Assembly: GCA_004352715.1 (NCBI GenBank)
Contig: SCFE01000060.1
Coordinates: 1,928,807-1,992,806 of the forward strand
Reading direction: 5' to 3'
Length of the DNA stretch: 64,000 nucleotides
Origin: Hofstenia miamia
Lineage: Eukaryota; Xenacoelomorpha; Acoela
The translations under genes and the position numbers were made by a program. Within the stretch, counting starts at the first letter, position 1, and each line of letters starts with the position of its first letter. This document shows, piece after piece, positions 11,394 to 24,010 of this stretch. The notes beneath the pieces are model-generated. The model saw only the letters and a program-made list of their open reading frames with translations. It ran no database searches and was not told the DNA's origin.

Positions 11394-13585
11394 TTAATCA
11401 CTTCCGTGATATCCACGGGACTTCGAATGTTTACATTTTCGCTCTCTATTGGGACTTTGAGATGAAGGTGAACTATTATGCCTTAAAGAATGCAAATTTG
11501 TTCGCTGTTGTTCAACCAAAAGACCCCGTTTCGCAGCAATTCTATAAGCACACGAATTTGCAGAACGCAATGAGGTAGGCTGCGAGTTTTGTAAAACGTG
11601 ATCAATAACTGGCGGTTTCTCCCGCTTAGGAACAACACCATTTCTAAGTCCACTGTCAACGCGTTTAGGCCGTCTCTGTGGCAAAGGCGAGGAGGGCTTA
11701 TCACTACTAGTTTTCTCACGACGCGCCCGTGCTTTAAGCGTAGCGGCACTTAAATTATGTGGTTCAACAGAGCGTCTATTTCGATCGCTTTTTTGAGATA
11801 GCAGACGAGCTTGAACTGACGGAGATAAACTGAAAAAGATTTGATGAAACTGATTACGCGCAGAAAGCATCTGAGCAGTAACCCGTTCGTACAATAGCTG
11901 ATCACTTTCATCGAAATGTGACATTAGATTCATTCTGGAAATCAACTCTTTGGTGTCAGATAATGTTTTAAGGAGAACACTTACCTAAACATTCTAATGT
12001 CAATTCCGCAATTAATGTTTTATCGAAATATTCCACAAATAACGATACATAAAAGCTATTGGCATTATACGATGTCTAAAAACTAGTGTTTCTGAGAAGT
12101 TGTTGGTAAGTCAATTTACTGCAATTCTAGTGATTCAACTTTGCAATGAAGTAGGATGTATTTGTATAAAAAATGATTTTTTGATAGAAATAAATTTTTA
12201 CTCATTGTTTGCTGAATTTTATGTATGGTATTCAGTGTTGCAATTGGGTCAGAACTTCGTACTATTCGGGTTTCAATTTTTTCAGGATGTAACCGGGCCG
12301 GGCCTGAAATTATAATTTTGACAGGCTTAATTGTCGTTTCCACTAATACTTTAAACCTGACGAGAGTTTTGAATTTGCAAGATGTTACGATTCTTGCGAT
12401 GTTCTCAGTTACATAATTTGAAGATGCTTTGATATATTTACTCAACCATTCACTTCACGATTCATTGTTTAATATTGTTATTACGTAATTATACTCGGAG
12501 TACCAGTTTATCTAATTTGACGATTTGCCAGTTGTACGATATTATTATTAAGAAGAATTGATACGAAAAACACGTGAATTAATATTACAGTTATTAATGC
12601 TTATTTAATTACATTTATTAGTATATATGTAAAGGTGCTATCCTATTTTCCCCAATTGTCAAAAACAGTCCATCAGATACTTTCCATTCAAGATGGGTAT
12701 GCATAAAGCAAACTAGATTTTTCAGAAGCTGGTAATATTCTCCCAGAAAAACGTAATAGACTGGATCCTGAACAAGTCAGTCAAATAGATTTTATTGAAC
12801 ATTGTTTTTTAATTCCTATGGTTAAAATATAAAAACATGACTGGCTGGGTTTTAAAATTCTTACATTGAAATGGGCTGAGCCTAAAAATATATGAGGCAG
12901 AAGCCAGGTCGGGTCAATAAAATTACAACCCGGTTGCAACAATGATCTATACATATTCCCAATTTGCTACACATCAAAAAACAATTCTAAATGTATAGTA
13001 ATGCAATAGTAATGCATAATTGAATGTTCTATCTTAACATAGAGAAAAAAAGATTGTTGAATGATCAGAAGGCTAACAATGAAGTCTAACAAAATCCCAA
13101 ATTAGTTTTTGCATAGGGGCAATAAAGCAATTTGAATAAAGAACATTTCAAAAGAGCGGAAAAGAGCGTACATATATAATTATCCAACTTAAAAAGCAAT
13201 TCGTGCCAAATGTTCCTGACTAACAGTTCAAAGGCATGTATTTCACAGATTCATACAAAAATATATTATGTATAATGTTTAAAAACATAAAAAGTGTAGA
13301 TTAAGTTTGTTCAATTTAAACTGTATTTAAGAAATTTGAGGGGAGCCGTATAAAAATTCTTGTGAATTCACCATCGGTATACATTCTGAAAATAATTTAT
13401 CCATTTTGTCATGGGATGAGATTTTGTATATAAAAACGGAAATGCTAGTTTTTGAGGAATATTTCCAAAAAAGTTTACTTCCTCAACTATTTTCATGCAT
13501 TCAAGATTCGAGAAAGTTTATGAAATTAAAAAAGGATTGATAACAAATTCCTTATATTTCCTCAAAAAGCATCTTTAAAAAGTTG

Positions 13586-13616
<31 letters not shown>

Positions 13617-16600
13617 CGTGCAAAATATGATACAAGCATGAAATTTGGCATGAATGTTCCCAACATATGTCTAATCAAATCTATCCGACGACCCACTTGA
13701 AAATCGAAGATGGCGGCCTCTGAGCCCTAGCAACAGGCCTCAGCCCATAGACACATGAGGACCATTTCCTACTTCTCGCTTGCATAAAATCTACTTTGAG
13801 TAGGATAAAAATCGTTCGACTTCAACACTGAAGATGTGTCAAATTAGCAATTTCGCCTGCGTTGCACCTGTGCGCCTCTTAGAGCATGCTACACACTAAC
13901 TATACAAGCAAAGTCCGGGTTTTTGCAAATTACATTTTCCAGTTTTTCCTATAAAATTAAAGTTCTTGTAACGTTAGTGATCAAAATTCCATATTTTTTC
14001 ACCACCTGGAAGTCATTTAACGTAAATAGAACAGCAATCTTTGTCTTTTGGCAAGACGGTAGCACATATACACGATAGCGATAAACTATTTCAACCAATG
14101 ATCCTCAATTTTGATTACCTGAGAAATTTATATGTAGATGCAGCATTATTTACAATTATATCTCTGGAGGTTGGCAGAGATTGCGTTAAAATTAAGTCGT
14201 GAAAATTGAGTCTATGCAAATTATTGAGTAAAAACATTAAAATTGATTGCAAAAAATTGAGTTATTGAATAAATCAATTATAACCCGATGCTTAACAATA
14301 CCATTATTTAATAAAATCAGGATCAATCAGAAAAGGGTCTCACAGACTCCTTTCATGCAGCAACGGATATAAAATGTCATGAATTCTAGAATTGAAAATT
14401 TTTGATTTAATGAAGCACTTTAAAAAATAATTATTCATTTAAATACACACTTTCTATATTATAAGAATAAGCAATGTCAACTTGATATATTCAAAGAATA
14501 AAAAGGAATTATGCTGAGCGTTGATTATGTTGCAATAACAAAAATCTAAATAAACCGTTAAAATGTCGTTAAGCTTGAATCTATTTCAGACCAAAGTCCA
14601 ACTGTGTTAGAACCAAAGATTTCAAAGCAAAAATCACTTTCAGATGACCTTTGAATCAGATTTATACAACAAAACATCTACGTCAAACAAGTCCAACTAT
14701 AAAGAGCTTTAAATAAAAATGTAAGCGTGCGACTAGTAACGTAAAAATGGACTAACTAAAACTGGAAACAAACTTTTTAATCTGCTAGCGAAAACGAGGG
14801 AAAAATTATCACACTGATGTTTATGCTGTTGTGTTGTGTTTTATTTTATGATCATCCATGTTAAACCTGAAAAAATTGCATTTTTGATGCATTTTGACAC
14901 TTGTTCACTGCACATTTGTTGTCAGTTCTAATCTAAATCGGTATATTATATTTGATTATGTGTCCAAAGCAAGCAAATTAATTCTCGTAAATTAACCCCG
15001 GTTCAAATTAAAAATTTTTATAATATACTTAATAACATTAAAAAAACCTTGTCACATTGCAGAAGACGACGAACAAGCCATCCTTTTGCGGCCGCAGTGA
15101 CATACTGCCACTTAGCAAGGAAATTGGAGTTCACTGATAATTGGGATACGAAGTGAATAAATTCGTTATCTAGCAATGCATCATTGTTGGGCCAGTTGGC
15201 CTCAGAAACTACTGTACTTTCATCGTCACTTAATTGAGCTAAAAGATCTGCCACTGTCTTTTCAGCTTTCGATGTTGGAACATCGTGTTCAGAATTTTCA
15301 ACACGGCTGCTTGTTTCCGGCTGCAAATTACCGACTAAATAAAAGACGTTTTGTGAGCTATTGAATGAAATCATACTTTATTTAGGGTAAATTTTAGGTA
15401 TTACCGATTCCAGAAAACAGGAATAAAACATTAACCCTTAAACGATTGATTAGTGAAATTTAAAATATAATAGAAAATCGCAATATTTAGCATTTCTATA
15501 CTTATATGCATTTTTAGTCACATTTGGAAGCGGATTATGTTTCTTAAATCCAACTTGATCTAGAATTCTGTTATTTTCAAAAAAACACCATAATCTCTTA
15601 TTTTCATGTAAATATACGAGCTTTTTACTCTGCAATAGGACATATAATGGCTATATTTGGCCATCTTAATATAAAATAAGTTTATGACAAAACAAAAGTA
15701 TTATTATCTTCAATTTTCAACAGTTTCTAGACTAAATTGATGTTATAGATTCTAAAAATGTTATCTAATAATATTGTGGGCTGAAAAAAAGTTATGAGTG
15801 ATTTTTCAACAGTGGATGAGTGATTTCAATGAAAATTCCATGCTTACCAACTCAGCAAATACTTGTATCCGTTTGATTTCAGGTTTATTCGATTGAAAAT
15901 TAAGAATTACTTGCAGAAAAGCTTATTGAAGCAGAATCCAAGGTGGTATTAGCATGTTGTCTTATTAGGAAAATGTGCTGTTTTTCCAGTGTTGTTGAAT
16001 CACTCATATATTTTTTTCATCCAACGATATGATTAAGTAATTACCAATTTTGGAATCAGAACATCGATTTAAACCAGAAACATTGAAAAATAAATATAAA
16101 TCTGAAAAAATTGAAGTTTTGTCACAGTATGTAATTTGTAAGTCAATGACCTAACTAATTCTTAACTCAGAATAGTGAAGTGATGAAAAATGCGGGATAT
16201 TATTAAAATAATGTTGAAAAATAACCTTCAGCGGATATAGGCGGTGTCTGAAGAATCGATTGCTCAGTTAAAGTTGAGCGCAAACTCGTGTGAACAGATT
16301 GTCGCTGTAAATCCAAAATACGATCGCATTGGTCTCGGAATCTTTTCTCTTGCATTTGCATGTCATTCTGTAACTCCTGTTGTTGCCTTCTTTGTTCATC
16401 CATCAGCCCTTAATTATTGCATCCAAAAGTTTCAAAGGCGTTAAATTTGAAGCTTAGTGAAATGTAGTAAAACGAAGCTTTGATTTAACTAAGTGTGAAA
16501 AGCAAGAAAATTTATATCTATATGTCCTTTATTAATATTGTTAAACTACGATTGACTTAATTATTTTTAGCAATAATAGGTTGGTTTAATTTTTTACAAT

Positions 16601-17613
16601 ATATATAAATAATCAAAGTTTCAGTGAGAAAAATTCAACATTACTCAAAACCATTTTTAAATAATATTTGAAATTCAGTTCTTGCTGTTTAAATGAGTTT
16701 TTTATTCTCCCCTGCCTAATAAAATTATTGGTTAGTGTTAAACTGAGTGTTATGAGTAATCTCAAGAACAACCATACAAAATCCTTGAATTCCCAAATGC
16801 ACTCGCCAAGCGAAAGGAGTTCGAGAATAAAGGGTGTTTTAATCCAAAGAAAAAAAATTGATTACGTTCAAAACTATTAGAAGAACCTTAAAAGTGAAGC
16901 AGAAAAACGTAAACTGCTATATTGCAAAAATTATGGATTGATAGGTATACCAACTATGATAAATAGATTTGCCAGTTTCATAAAAAACCCTGTAATATTT
17001 TGCAATAACTCGTTATCGCAATATGACCAGGGACTATTGATTCGTATTAGAGTCACCATTTACGCAATAGATTCAACCTTTTATCCAATTATGAACAAAG
17101 ATTTCGTCACTGCATTTAATTATGCAGCTACAATTCAACGAAACGTTTCATTGTTCGTGTAATTAGCCGTCGAAATTACTTGAGCGTACATAGGAAACTA
17201 TTGAGTATAAATGAGACATCGCATAAAACAATGTAAAATTCAGTTATTACTTCACACTTGCAATTACTGTAAAAATTCGATCATAACAAGAATAAGCAAG
17301 AACCTATATAACAATAAATGATGTTAACAGAAAGTTCATATGTAATAATAATGTGTAAACTGAAACGTAGGTCGCAAAAATAAGATGTGGACTAAAATTA
17401 TGTAGCAATAATAACAAATGAAAATTTAGTTGCAATAATAAGGTGTGAACGTTGTAATTCTGCTCTTTGTTGCTCCACCAATTGATGTCGAAGAGTTTCA
17501 AAGTGAAGAGCTTGTTGCAACAAAAGTTCCTGGGAAGACCCTGGTGCAGAAACGCCAATGGGTTTGCCCGATTGAGGACCACTGGATGAATTGACAGTGC
17601 TTGTGGTGTTATT
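11394..17613 (-). CDS. CCP110: CCP110/CP110-like centriolar coiled-coil protein, C-terminal half
   Basis: CP110 caps centriole distal ends and restrains ciliogenesis. Exons found, in transcription order: 17613-17451 (phase 0 to 1), 16408-16226 (to phase 1), 15334-15048 (to phase 0) and 11934-11394 (stop at 11394-11396). The first two give a Gln-rich coiled coil (ALHFETLRHQLVEQQRAELQ, then RLMDEQRRQQQELQND). The third gives the conserved TAAAKGWLVRRLLQCDK segment. The last has the conserved block LLYERVTAQMLSARN-QFHQIFFSLS followed by a LSAATLKARARREK motif and a basic Ser/Pro-rich tail. The order and spacing match the C-terminus of vertebrate CP110. A short exon of about 75 bases should lie between 15048 and 11934 (the family has a T-D-E-FI-F segment there) and was not found. 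The donor at 17451 (CAAC|GTTCAC) is weak, although its phase fits. Confidence 0.8.
11935..15047. other. Intron of the CCP110-like gene with repeat debris
   Basis: The stretch contains a (TA)n run at 13591-13616 followed by a less AT-rich block at about 13620-13900 with GATGGCGGCCTCTGAGCCC. That block has the look of a dispersed repeat but no termini could be defined. An open minus-strand frame at 12116-12445 has no splice signals or motifs supporting it. A missing CCP110 exon of about 75 bases is expected somewhere here. Confidence 0.4.
13591..13616. repeat. (TA)n microsatellite
   Basis: An alternating AT run of 26 bases, directly abutting the less AT-rich block to its right. Confidence 0.9.
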
Positions 17614-18472
17614 CTAAACATAAAAGTGTGAAAATGTGTAACAAAATATGAAACCCTCCATTTCCATAGACGCGTATTCACAATTATTTTCGTGGAGGGG
17701 TTTCATTATCTTTACAAAGTGTAAGAAATTTTTATTCTTTGCAAAGAAAATGGATATTATACGGATCTTACAAGTCAACAATCACACCTACTCCTATGAA
17801 TTTTTAGGTTTAAGGACATAAATACATTTGTGAATTTTCAATAGTTAAGGGACCTGAGCAGCCATTCCAAGTTCGCGCTTGCATTGCAAACACAATTAGT
17901 ACCCAAATTAAACTTGAATACCGCTAAAAATCTTCACAATATTTTTGCAAAACAAAAGAAAATTGACACAATCTTTCAAATAGAAAATCTCAAATCAAAC
18001 ACACTAATATTTTACGTAATGCAGATTAACGTCAATTTAAAATACCAATAAAAAATGTCTTGGATACTCGATGTATTAAAACTGCTAGTAAATAAGGAAT
18101 CACTTCAACCTATTTTGAAATCTCTATCATTAAGTGGTTTAAACATAACCTGCTTCAAACTACGGCCTTGTAATTTACATAAATAATAAAAATAGAAAGC
18201 CATAGAAAAATATATTTTTCATATATGTTGAAAAATTTAAATAGCATACATCTTCGAAATTCGAACTGCATAAAATTCGTAAATGATTAATAAATGCAGT
18301 GTTGCCAGATACAAATTAAGTATGTTGATGAAGGAGCATCAGTTATTAATTTTCTAAACAGGAAGATAGAAGAAAACTGTGGATTACATTTTTGTAAACA
18401 GCATATCACAAACTCATCTATCATTTGCTTAAAGTATTCTGAAAGAAAATTTTCGTACAAGATTTTAAAGTA
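17614..18472. other. AT-rich stretch between CCP110-like exon and mariner element
   Basis: No coding signal, element ends or RNA gene are visible. If the exon at 22272-22500 belongs to the same gene, this is intron sequence. Confidence 0.4.
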
Positions 18473-18527
18473 CGGGGTGAGGCAAAAATAACGCCCAATT
18501 GAAAAAAAAGCATATTTAAATTATATT

Positions 18528-18790
18528 TTATATGAAATTTTCGAAATGCCCTCCCTCATGGTCAATGCATTGCTACAGGCGACGAGGCACACCCGTTTGC
18601 AAAGTTCAGTATCCAATTCTTCAATTTTGTTTGAGATATTAGTAGTCAGTTCAGTGATGGTTCGTGGCTTTTCTTCCTTGTAGTGATGTAACACCGAATT
18701 TCTGAGCCAAAGATCATGCTGCCATTGACTGATTTCCATCACATTGGTAGTAATGTTTGACGGCCGCAATGCGTTGACTCAAGGATAGAT
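18528..18790 (-). pseudogene. Mariner/Tc-type transposase 3' end, frameshifted
   Basis: The minus strand reads DLWLRNSVLHHYKEEKPRTI, then ELTTNISNKIEEL, and, after a frameshift, CIDHEGGHFENFI followed by a stop at 18530-18528. This is the typical C-terminal end of arthropod mariner-like transposases (an I-E-L helix and a C-I-x-x-x-GGHFE-x-x-I tail). The catalytic core is absent and a frameshift separates the two blocks, so it is dead. Confidence 0.65.
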
Positions 18791-18955
18791 AATCCATCAC
18801 GAAGTCAGTTCAGAGCAGCTGTTCAAATAAGCAAAGAATATGTTCCAATCAAGTTAATACTCGAAGTATATATATATATATATATATTTATATCGGGCGC
18901 TCTGTCTCAAAACCCGGCATTTATATGTGGCGCTCTGTCTAATGAACATTTATAT

Positions 18956-19358
18956 NNNNNNNNNNNNNNNNNNNNNNNNNNNNNNNNNNNNNNNNNNNNN
19001 NNNNNNNNNNNNNNNNNNNNNNNNNNNNNNNNNNNNNNNNNNNNNNNNNNNNNNNNNNNNNNNNNNNNNNNNNNNNNNNNNNNNNNNNNNNNNNNNNNNN
19101 NNNNNNNNNNNNNNNNNNNNNNNNNNNNNNNNNNNNNNNNNNNNNNNNNNNNNNNNNNNNNNNNNNNNNNNNNNNNNNNNNNNNNNNNNNNNNNNNNNNN
19201 NNNNNNNNNNNNNNNNNNNNNNNNNNNNNNNNNNNNNNNNNNNNNNNNNNNNNNNNNNNNNNNNNNNNNNNNNNNNNNNNNNNNNNNNNNNNNNNNNNNN
19301 NNNNNNNNNNNNNNNNNNNNNNNNNNNNNNNNNNNNNNNNNNNNNNNNNNNNNNNNNN
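18956..19358. other. Assembly gap (403 N)
   Basis: A run of N. Both flanks are AT-repeat-like or repeated sequence, which is a likely cause of the gap. Confidence 0.99.
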
Positions 19359-20455
19359 TTCCACAATTGAGATGAAAGACGTGATCAAACCACTTTTGAT
19401 ATTTCGTCTTTCATTCCTTTCATAATTAGTCATTACGCTAGTGTAAACATTGAATCAATTATATTCATTCGAAACTAGGCATGCAACAGGAAAGGATCAC
19501 GCCCCAATTGCTTGAAAAAGTTAAAGAATAAACGTTTCTGTGGGTTATCTCTAATCCCAAATGTTTTGAATTATAAGATTCAATTGGGATTAGTCAGCTG
19601 TAAACGCTGTGTCAATAACAAATAAAAGAGTGATAAACAAGTTCAATTGAGACGCTGTAAACAGCGTATCAACAACAATGCATTCTTCTCAATTTAGAGG
19701 TATTACAATTCATTGATAAGCTGTAAACCCACCTTAATCGTATCTTCAATTTTGAATGGGCCAGTTTCAAAAAAATTCAAAAATTTGCATTTTCTGGTAA
19801 AGTAATCCGTATTTGGAAGGCCATAGCTTAGTCAGTTATGATTCGATTTCCAAAGTTTTTACACCATTCGATGCGTAATCGATAGAAATATGTGAATCAA
19901 TTACTGTTTTTTTCACTTTCTAAAAAAATTGGGGTTCCGTAACTGAAATATAAATTTTGCAAAATTTCGAAAAATAGTGGTCAAAAGCGTAAGAACTACA
20001 TTAGATATCTTTTCCGGAGTTGTTTTATTCGATTCTACCTCAAATGTTAATTAAGAGGTCTCCTAAAAGCAAAGTGCTATAGTAAACAGTTCCTGATATA
20101 GTTGAGTCAATGCCTATACAGGCATTGGCCTCATTTAAAGGTTTTACTTAAAATTTCCTGCCCATCATATAGTAGGCCATAGTCTGAAAAGGACTCATTC
20201 CTACAATTTGGTATCAGAGATATCCTAGAACGACCAATAATCCTCAAACAAATCTCGAAATTTAACCTAAGAACACAAAAAATGATAAAAAGACACAGCG
20301 CCTGATATAAATGGTTTTTGCCATTTTTTAAAAAAATATTACTAATCCATGAAAAAAAATAAAAAAATCCAAATGAACACAATAATTATAATAAAATATC
20401 CACACTAATCATATAAAATGAAAAAATCGATTACATTTGCACTACATCAAATTTG

Positions 20456-20488
20456 GGCGCTCTGTCTCCTTAGAAATGACAGAGCGCC
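20456..20488. repeat. Perfect 11-bp hairpin built from a repeated motif
   Basis: GGCGCTCTGTC (20456-20466) and its exact complement GACAGAGCGCC (20478-20488) flank an 11-base loop. The same left arm recurs in direct orientation at 18896-18906 and 18929-18939, across the N gap. The arms could be ends of an inserted element spanning the gap; target duplications are not evident. Confidence 0.7.
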
Positions 20489-20595
20489 ATTTCTAATGTA
20501 CATATATATCAGAGAAAAATATGATAAATATGTTTCAAAATATTTTAGGGAGTCAGAGCTTAATGTATTCCAAATTTCTTGAAAACAAGTGAATC

Positions 20596-20605
20596 NNNNN
20601 NNNNN
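20596..20605. other. Assembly gap (10 N)
   Basis: Ten N directly before an (AT)n run of about 20 bases, probably an unresolved microsatellite length. Confidence 0.99.
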
Positions 20606-20756
20606 ATATATATATATATATATATTAACAATCTATGATCCATTTGATAATTTCAAATGAAGATTCTGTGCATAAATATCTTATAGTGTGTGTGTAAGAG
20701 AGAAAGAGAGAAAGCGGTCGATAGAAAGAATTGGACACTATTTTTGCCTCACCCTG

Positions 20757-22271
20757 TATATGTCAATTATTCCAACTATAGAATTTTGTATTGAAAAGGA
20801 TACATGTTAAATTTATCTTGCAGATTAATTATAAGTTTATTATAATACACGGATTCCGGAAATAATCGTTTCTTAAAACCGATCATGAAATCAACATCGG
20901 TGGATATCTACTATTTACACTAAATATATTTCTGGTGCTTAATTCTCGGATGCAGATAACCAAAAATCACCGATTAAAAGAATTTTTCAAAGACATAAAC
21001 GTAAATAATTTTCAACAATTGTCTGCCAGGATACAAATTTTCAAGATTTGAATTTTTTTGGATTGAACTACACATACCTCTGGGTAATTAAATCTCTCCG
21101 CATCAATCCAAGTTTGCATTTCAAGTCATATTTTGAGAATGGTAGAGAATGAAAGAAACAATACGGTATTTATTTTTTTAATTAGTTTCGTTTAGTATTA
21201 AATTTAGCGGTAATAATGTGCAGTTGAAAGAAAAATTTATATAAGTATATAGGAATTTCCTATTAGGAAATAGCTTCAGAAATATTCAATAAAACAAAAT
21301 CTGGTATTTTCCACTTTTTAAGGAAAATAACAAATTTAAGTAGACCATGGTTGAAATAAATTTAGAATCAGTCTAAGCAAAGTTAAAAACCATTTACACT
21401 ACTCGAAACTGGTTATATTAGATACCAATTTTAAAGTGAATATTTCACTCACATTTATAAAGACATCTGTTATAAACAGCTCGTGTTAAATATGCTAAAA
21501 TGACTCATAAATTCTCATAAATAGTACAATGTATTAATAAAATTAAACTTAATATTTTTCTAATCTGCCATTTGGACAAAGCATGCTAACTTTAAGCCGC
21601 CTAGCGTCCATTTAAAATGATAAAATTTTTTTTCACATTTTACATAGAATTTTCTGCAAGCCTATTAGAAAATTTGAAAACCGTGAGGCGTGGATTTCTA
21701 TGGGGAATGTTGAACATTCCTATGAATGCGCATTGGTGTTGCTGAAGTAGTTGAAAAAATTAACAATTTCTCTCTGAATGTTTCAAATTTTTGAAAGAGA
21801 TTCAAATTCTCTCCGTACATAACATTAATGTATTTATAAGGCTTGAGGGCATGGATGCAAGGACCATGTGTGCAGAGATATCCCGAACCCATTGATACGT
21901 GTAGTGCGCAAAGTCAATAATCGTGGGATCGAAGTCGAAGGCGGATTAATAGTGAACATGAAAGAGGAGACTTTCCTCTATCACATGGTGCTTTCAGATT
22001 CAGGATTGCTTTAATATTTTTTGAGCTATAAGCTCTGAAATATTTGTATAGGATAATGAAAAATTTCCAAAACCTCCAGGCTGCTTAAGGTTAAACGAAT
22101 TTGTTTTTATTTTTTCAATGTTTCAATTTTCTAATATTTTTTACACAAATATCGAAAAATGAGAGTTCATGCAAAATAATATAGTTATGTAGTACATGGA
22201 AATAGAATAATATAGAAAACAAATAAGTATGACCACATTAGTAGTAATAGATAGGTAAAAATCCATCTCAC
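20757..22271. other. AT-rich non-coding stretch
   Basis: No supported gene or repeat. A GA-rich tract (GAGAGAAAGAGAG) lies just inside the mariner end at about 20698-20714. Confidence 0.4.
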
Positions 22272-22500
22272 ATTTTGATGAAAAGATTCATTGCTAGATT
22301 GGAGTTTGAAGCCTGTTAGCACTCTCCAATCGATGTTAGGGTTGAGTTGAGCAGCAAGTTCTTTAATGGGCTTTCTTTTAACTACAAATTTCGAAACTTC
22401 ATTATTTACAGTATCTCTTAACGATGAGTATTCATTTAAGGACATTGCTAAAAGTTCTTCTTCGAGAAATTTAGTGTATAGTTCCTGAAACTGTTCCATT
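22272..22500 (-). CDS. Predicted first coding exon, possibly of the CCP110-like gene
   Basis: On the minus strand an acceptor (CTGTTTAG|A) precedes ATG at 22499. The frame runs 76 codons to a good donor (CAAAAT|GTGAGA) in phase 0. The residues are protein-like: MEQFQELYTKFLEEELLAM, SSLRDTVNNEVSKFVVKRKP, then an IKELAAQLNPNIDWRVLTGF segment. The next supported exon on this strand, 17613-17451, also begins in phase 0, so the two could be spliced directly. No similarity to the vertebrate CP110 N-terminus is evident, so it could equally start a separate gene. Confidence 0.5.
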
Positions 22501-23464
22501 CTAAACAGATAGCTTAGACATGAATAGAAGATATACAATTTAAGATTTACAAAAGGCCATTTCAATTCTAAGAAAAAAACGATATTAATATAAAAGTAAA
22601 CTAGATATAAAATTGCAAAATAATTTTAAATAATTGCCTAAAAATTACAAAAATTTTTTAACATATTCTGAAGCAATTTTTAAAATTATCTTACAAAATT
22701 TAACTTAAGAAATGCAAGAAAACTTGATTTAATTAGAATGTATTTGTTTTTTCAGTTTAAATTACACATTCAATGAGTATAAAGAATGCCTTTCATGTTA
22801 AAATTTTGACGACTTGAGCCGACTAGAGATTTGGTTCTATTGTAGAATAAATTATCATTAAAAATAAAAACTAAGCAATTCATTGAACTCAACATACATT
22901 GGTGCAGTAAAATCAATGTTTCTTAATGTTTCTGAATGAGCAGGTTATGCAATTTATATATGTTCTGAAATATTATGTACTATACAACTTAAGTATTTAA
23001 TATCTATCTAAATCGATGCTATTTAATATACTTAAGAATCTATAAACAATGATAAATTTGCCTGATATGCAAATAGTAATTACAAAAAATATTCTGCGTT
23101 TAAAACTACGCGCGTAAAATGTTTACTTGACATTGTTCTGAATGGATATTTCCGATGCATTAATCATTTTCAAACTGCCTTATTTACATGCACTTGTATT
23201 TTTCCTGATTACAATCAAATTTCTAAGAAAGTGTAAACAGCGCATGTGTGCTTGCGAATAATTTTTTATATAGGAACTTCAATAAATTTTTTAAATAAGA
23301 AATATGTGAATTTAAAAATGCTTTAGAAAGTGAATATTTACTATCATATAAATGTAGTCTAAAAATATTTTTTAATACCAAACTACTAACTTTGTACTAT
23401 GGGAAAATCGACTCAGCTTGCGCTTTGTACACTTTTCTAAAAATTCCAATATAAAAAGCGCAAG

Positions 23465-23499
<35 letters not shown>

Positions 23500-23639
23500 C
23501 AAATTTCCTAAATTGCTTGTCAAGAATTCACATGTGGATCTTTCTCTTTCTTCTTCCTCTATTATTGGTTCTTCTGATTGACTTCAACGCTTATTTTTAT
23601 ATCTCCTGTCTGGTAAATGTTGTAGTCTCTGTAGTCTCT
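22501..23639. other. AT-rich stretch with (TA)n
   Basis: Contains an alternating TA run at about 23465-23497 and otherwise no recognisable feature. Confidence 0.4.
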
Positions 23640-24010
23640 TCCGACGTATAGATTTTTCATTTTTCTTAAATTCTCTTAAAATGCCGCTCTCAATATTCTG
23701 TCTCTCTGAAACGCGGCTTGCTGATTCATTACCCAACTCATCCATATTCCTTTCTCCCAAATTCACAGTTGTTGCTATATCTGATCGGCTCAATTGCTCT
23801 CATGGTGGCACTTAATAGCAATTAATTCATCATGTGGTTTAACTCCTCTGAATATTCTTACAATAGTTTTTCCTATACTCTGGGAGACTATGGTTCGTTA
23901 AACAGTTTCATTAATTCTTCCTTTATTTTTGATCCTATACACACATTCCCTCGAAATGATCTGCTCCAATTCCTACAAAATCTTCTCTCCGATACAGGAC
24001 AGGTGCAGGG
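23640..24010 (+). mobile_element. LINE endonuclease-domain fragment
   Basis: The plus strand reads LSIFCLSETRLADSLPNSSI, then VVAISDRLNCSHGGT, and after stops SCGLTPLNILTIVFP. The S-ETRL block and the R--C-HGG block are the start of an APE-type endonuclease of a non-LTR retrotransposon. Frameshifts and stops interrupt it. It abuts the 3' end of a different LINE at about 24010, so one has inserted into or been truncated against the other. Confidence 0.55.

Larger units (their letters stand above)
18473..20756 (-). mobile_element. Mariner-type transposon, rearranged, with gaps
   Basis: The left end reads TA then CGGGGTGAGGCAAAAATA (from 18473). The right end, reversed, reads TA then CAGGGTGAGGCAAAAATA (from 20756). 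The match extends through GTCCAATT, giving inverted repeats of about 28 bp with few mismatches and TA at both flanks. The 3' end of a transposase lies just inside the left end on the minus strand. The rest is not transposase-like and includes two N gaps, (AT)n runs and a repeated GGCGCTCTGTC motif, so another element has probably inserted. The whole would sit in an intron if the neighbouring minus-strand exons are one gene. Confidence 0.7.

Noticed and set aside
12116-12445. A 109-codon minus-strand frame within the CCP110 intron
   Set aside because: It was tested as the missing CCP110 exon. In the plausible acceptor positions the frame meets a stop at once, and no motif was seen.
18927-19433. 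Open frames of 138-164 codons across the N gap
   Set aside because: They are open only because N codons were not read as stops; there is no sequence evidence.
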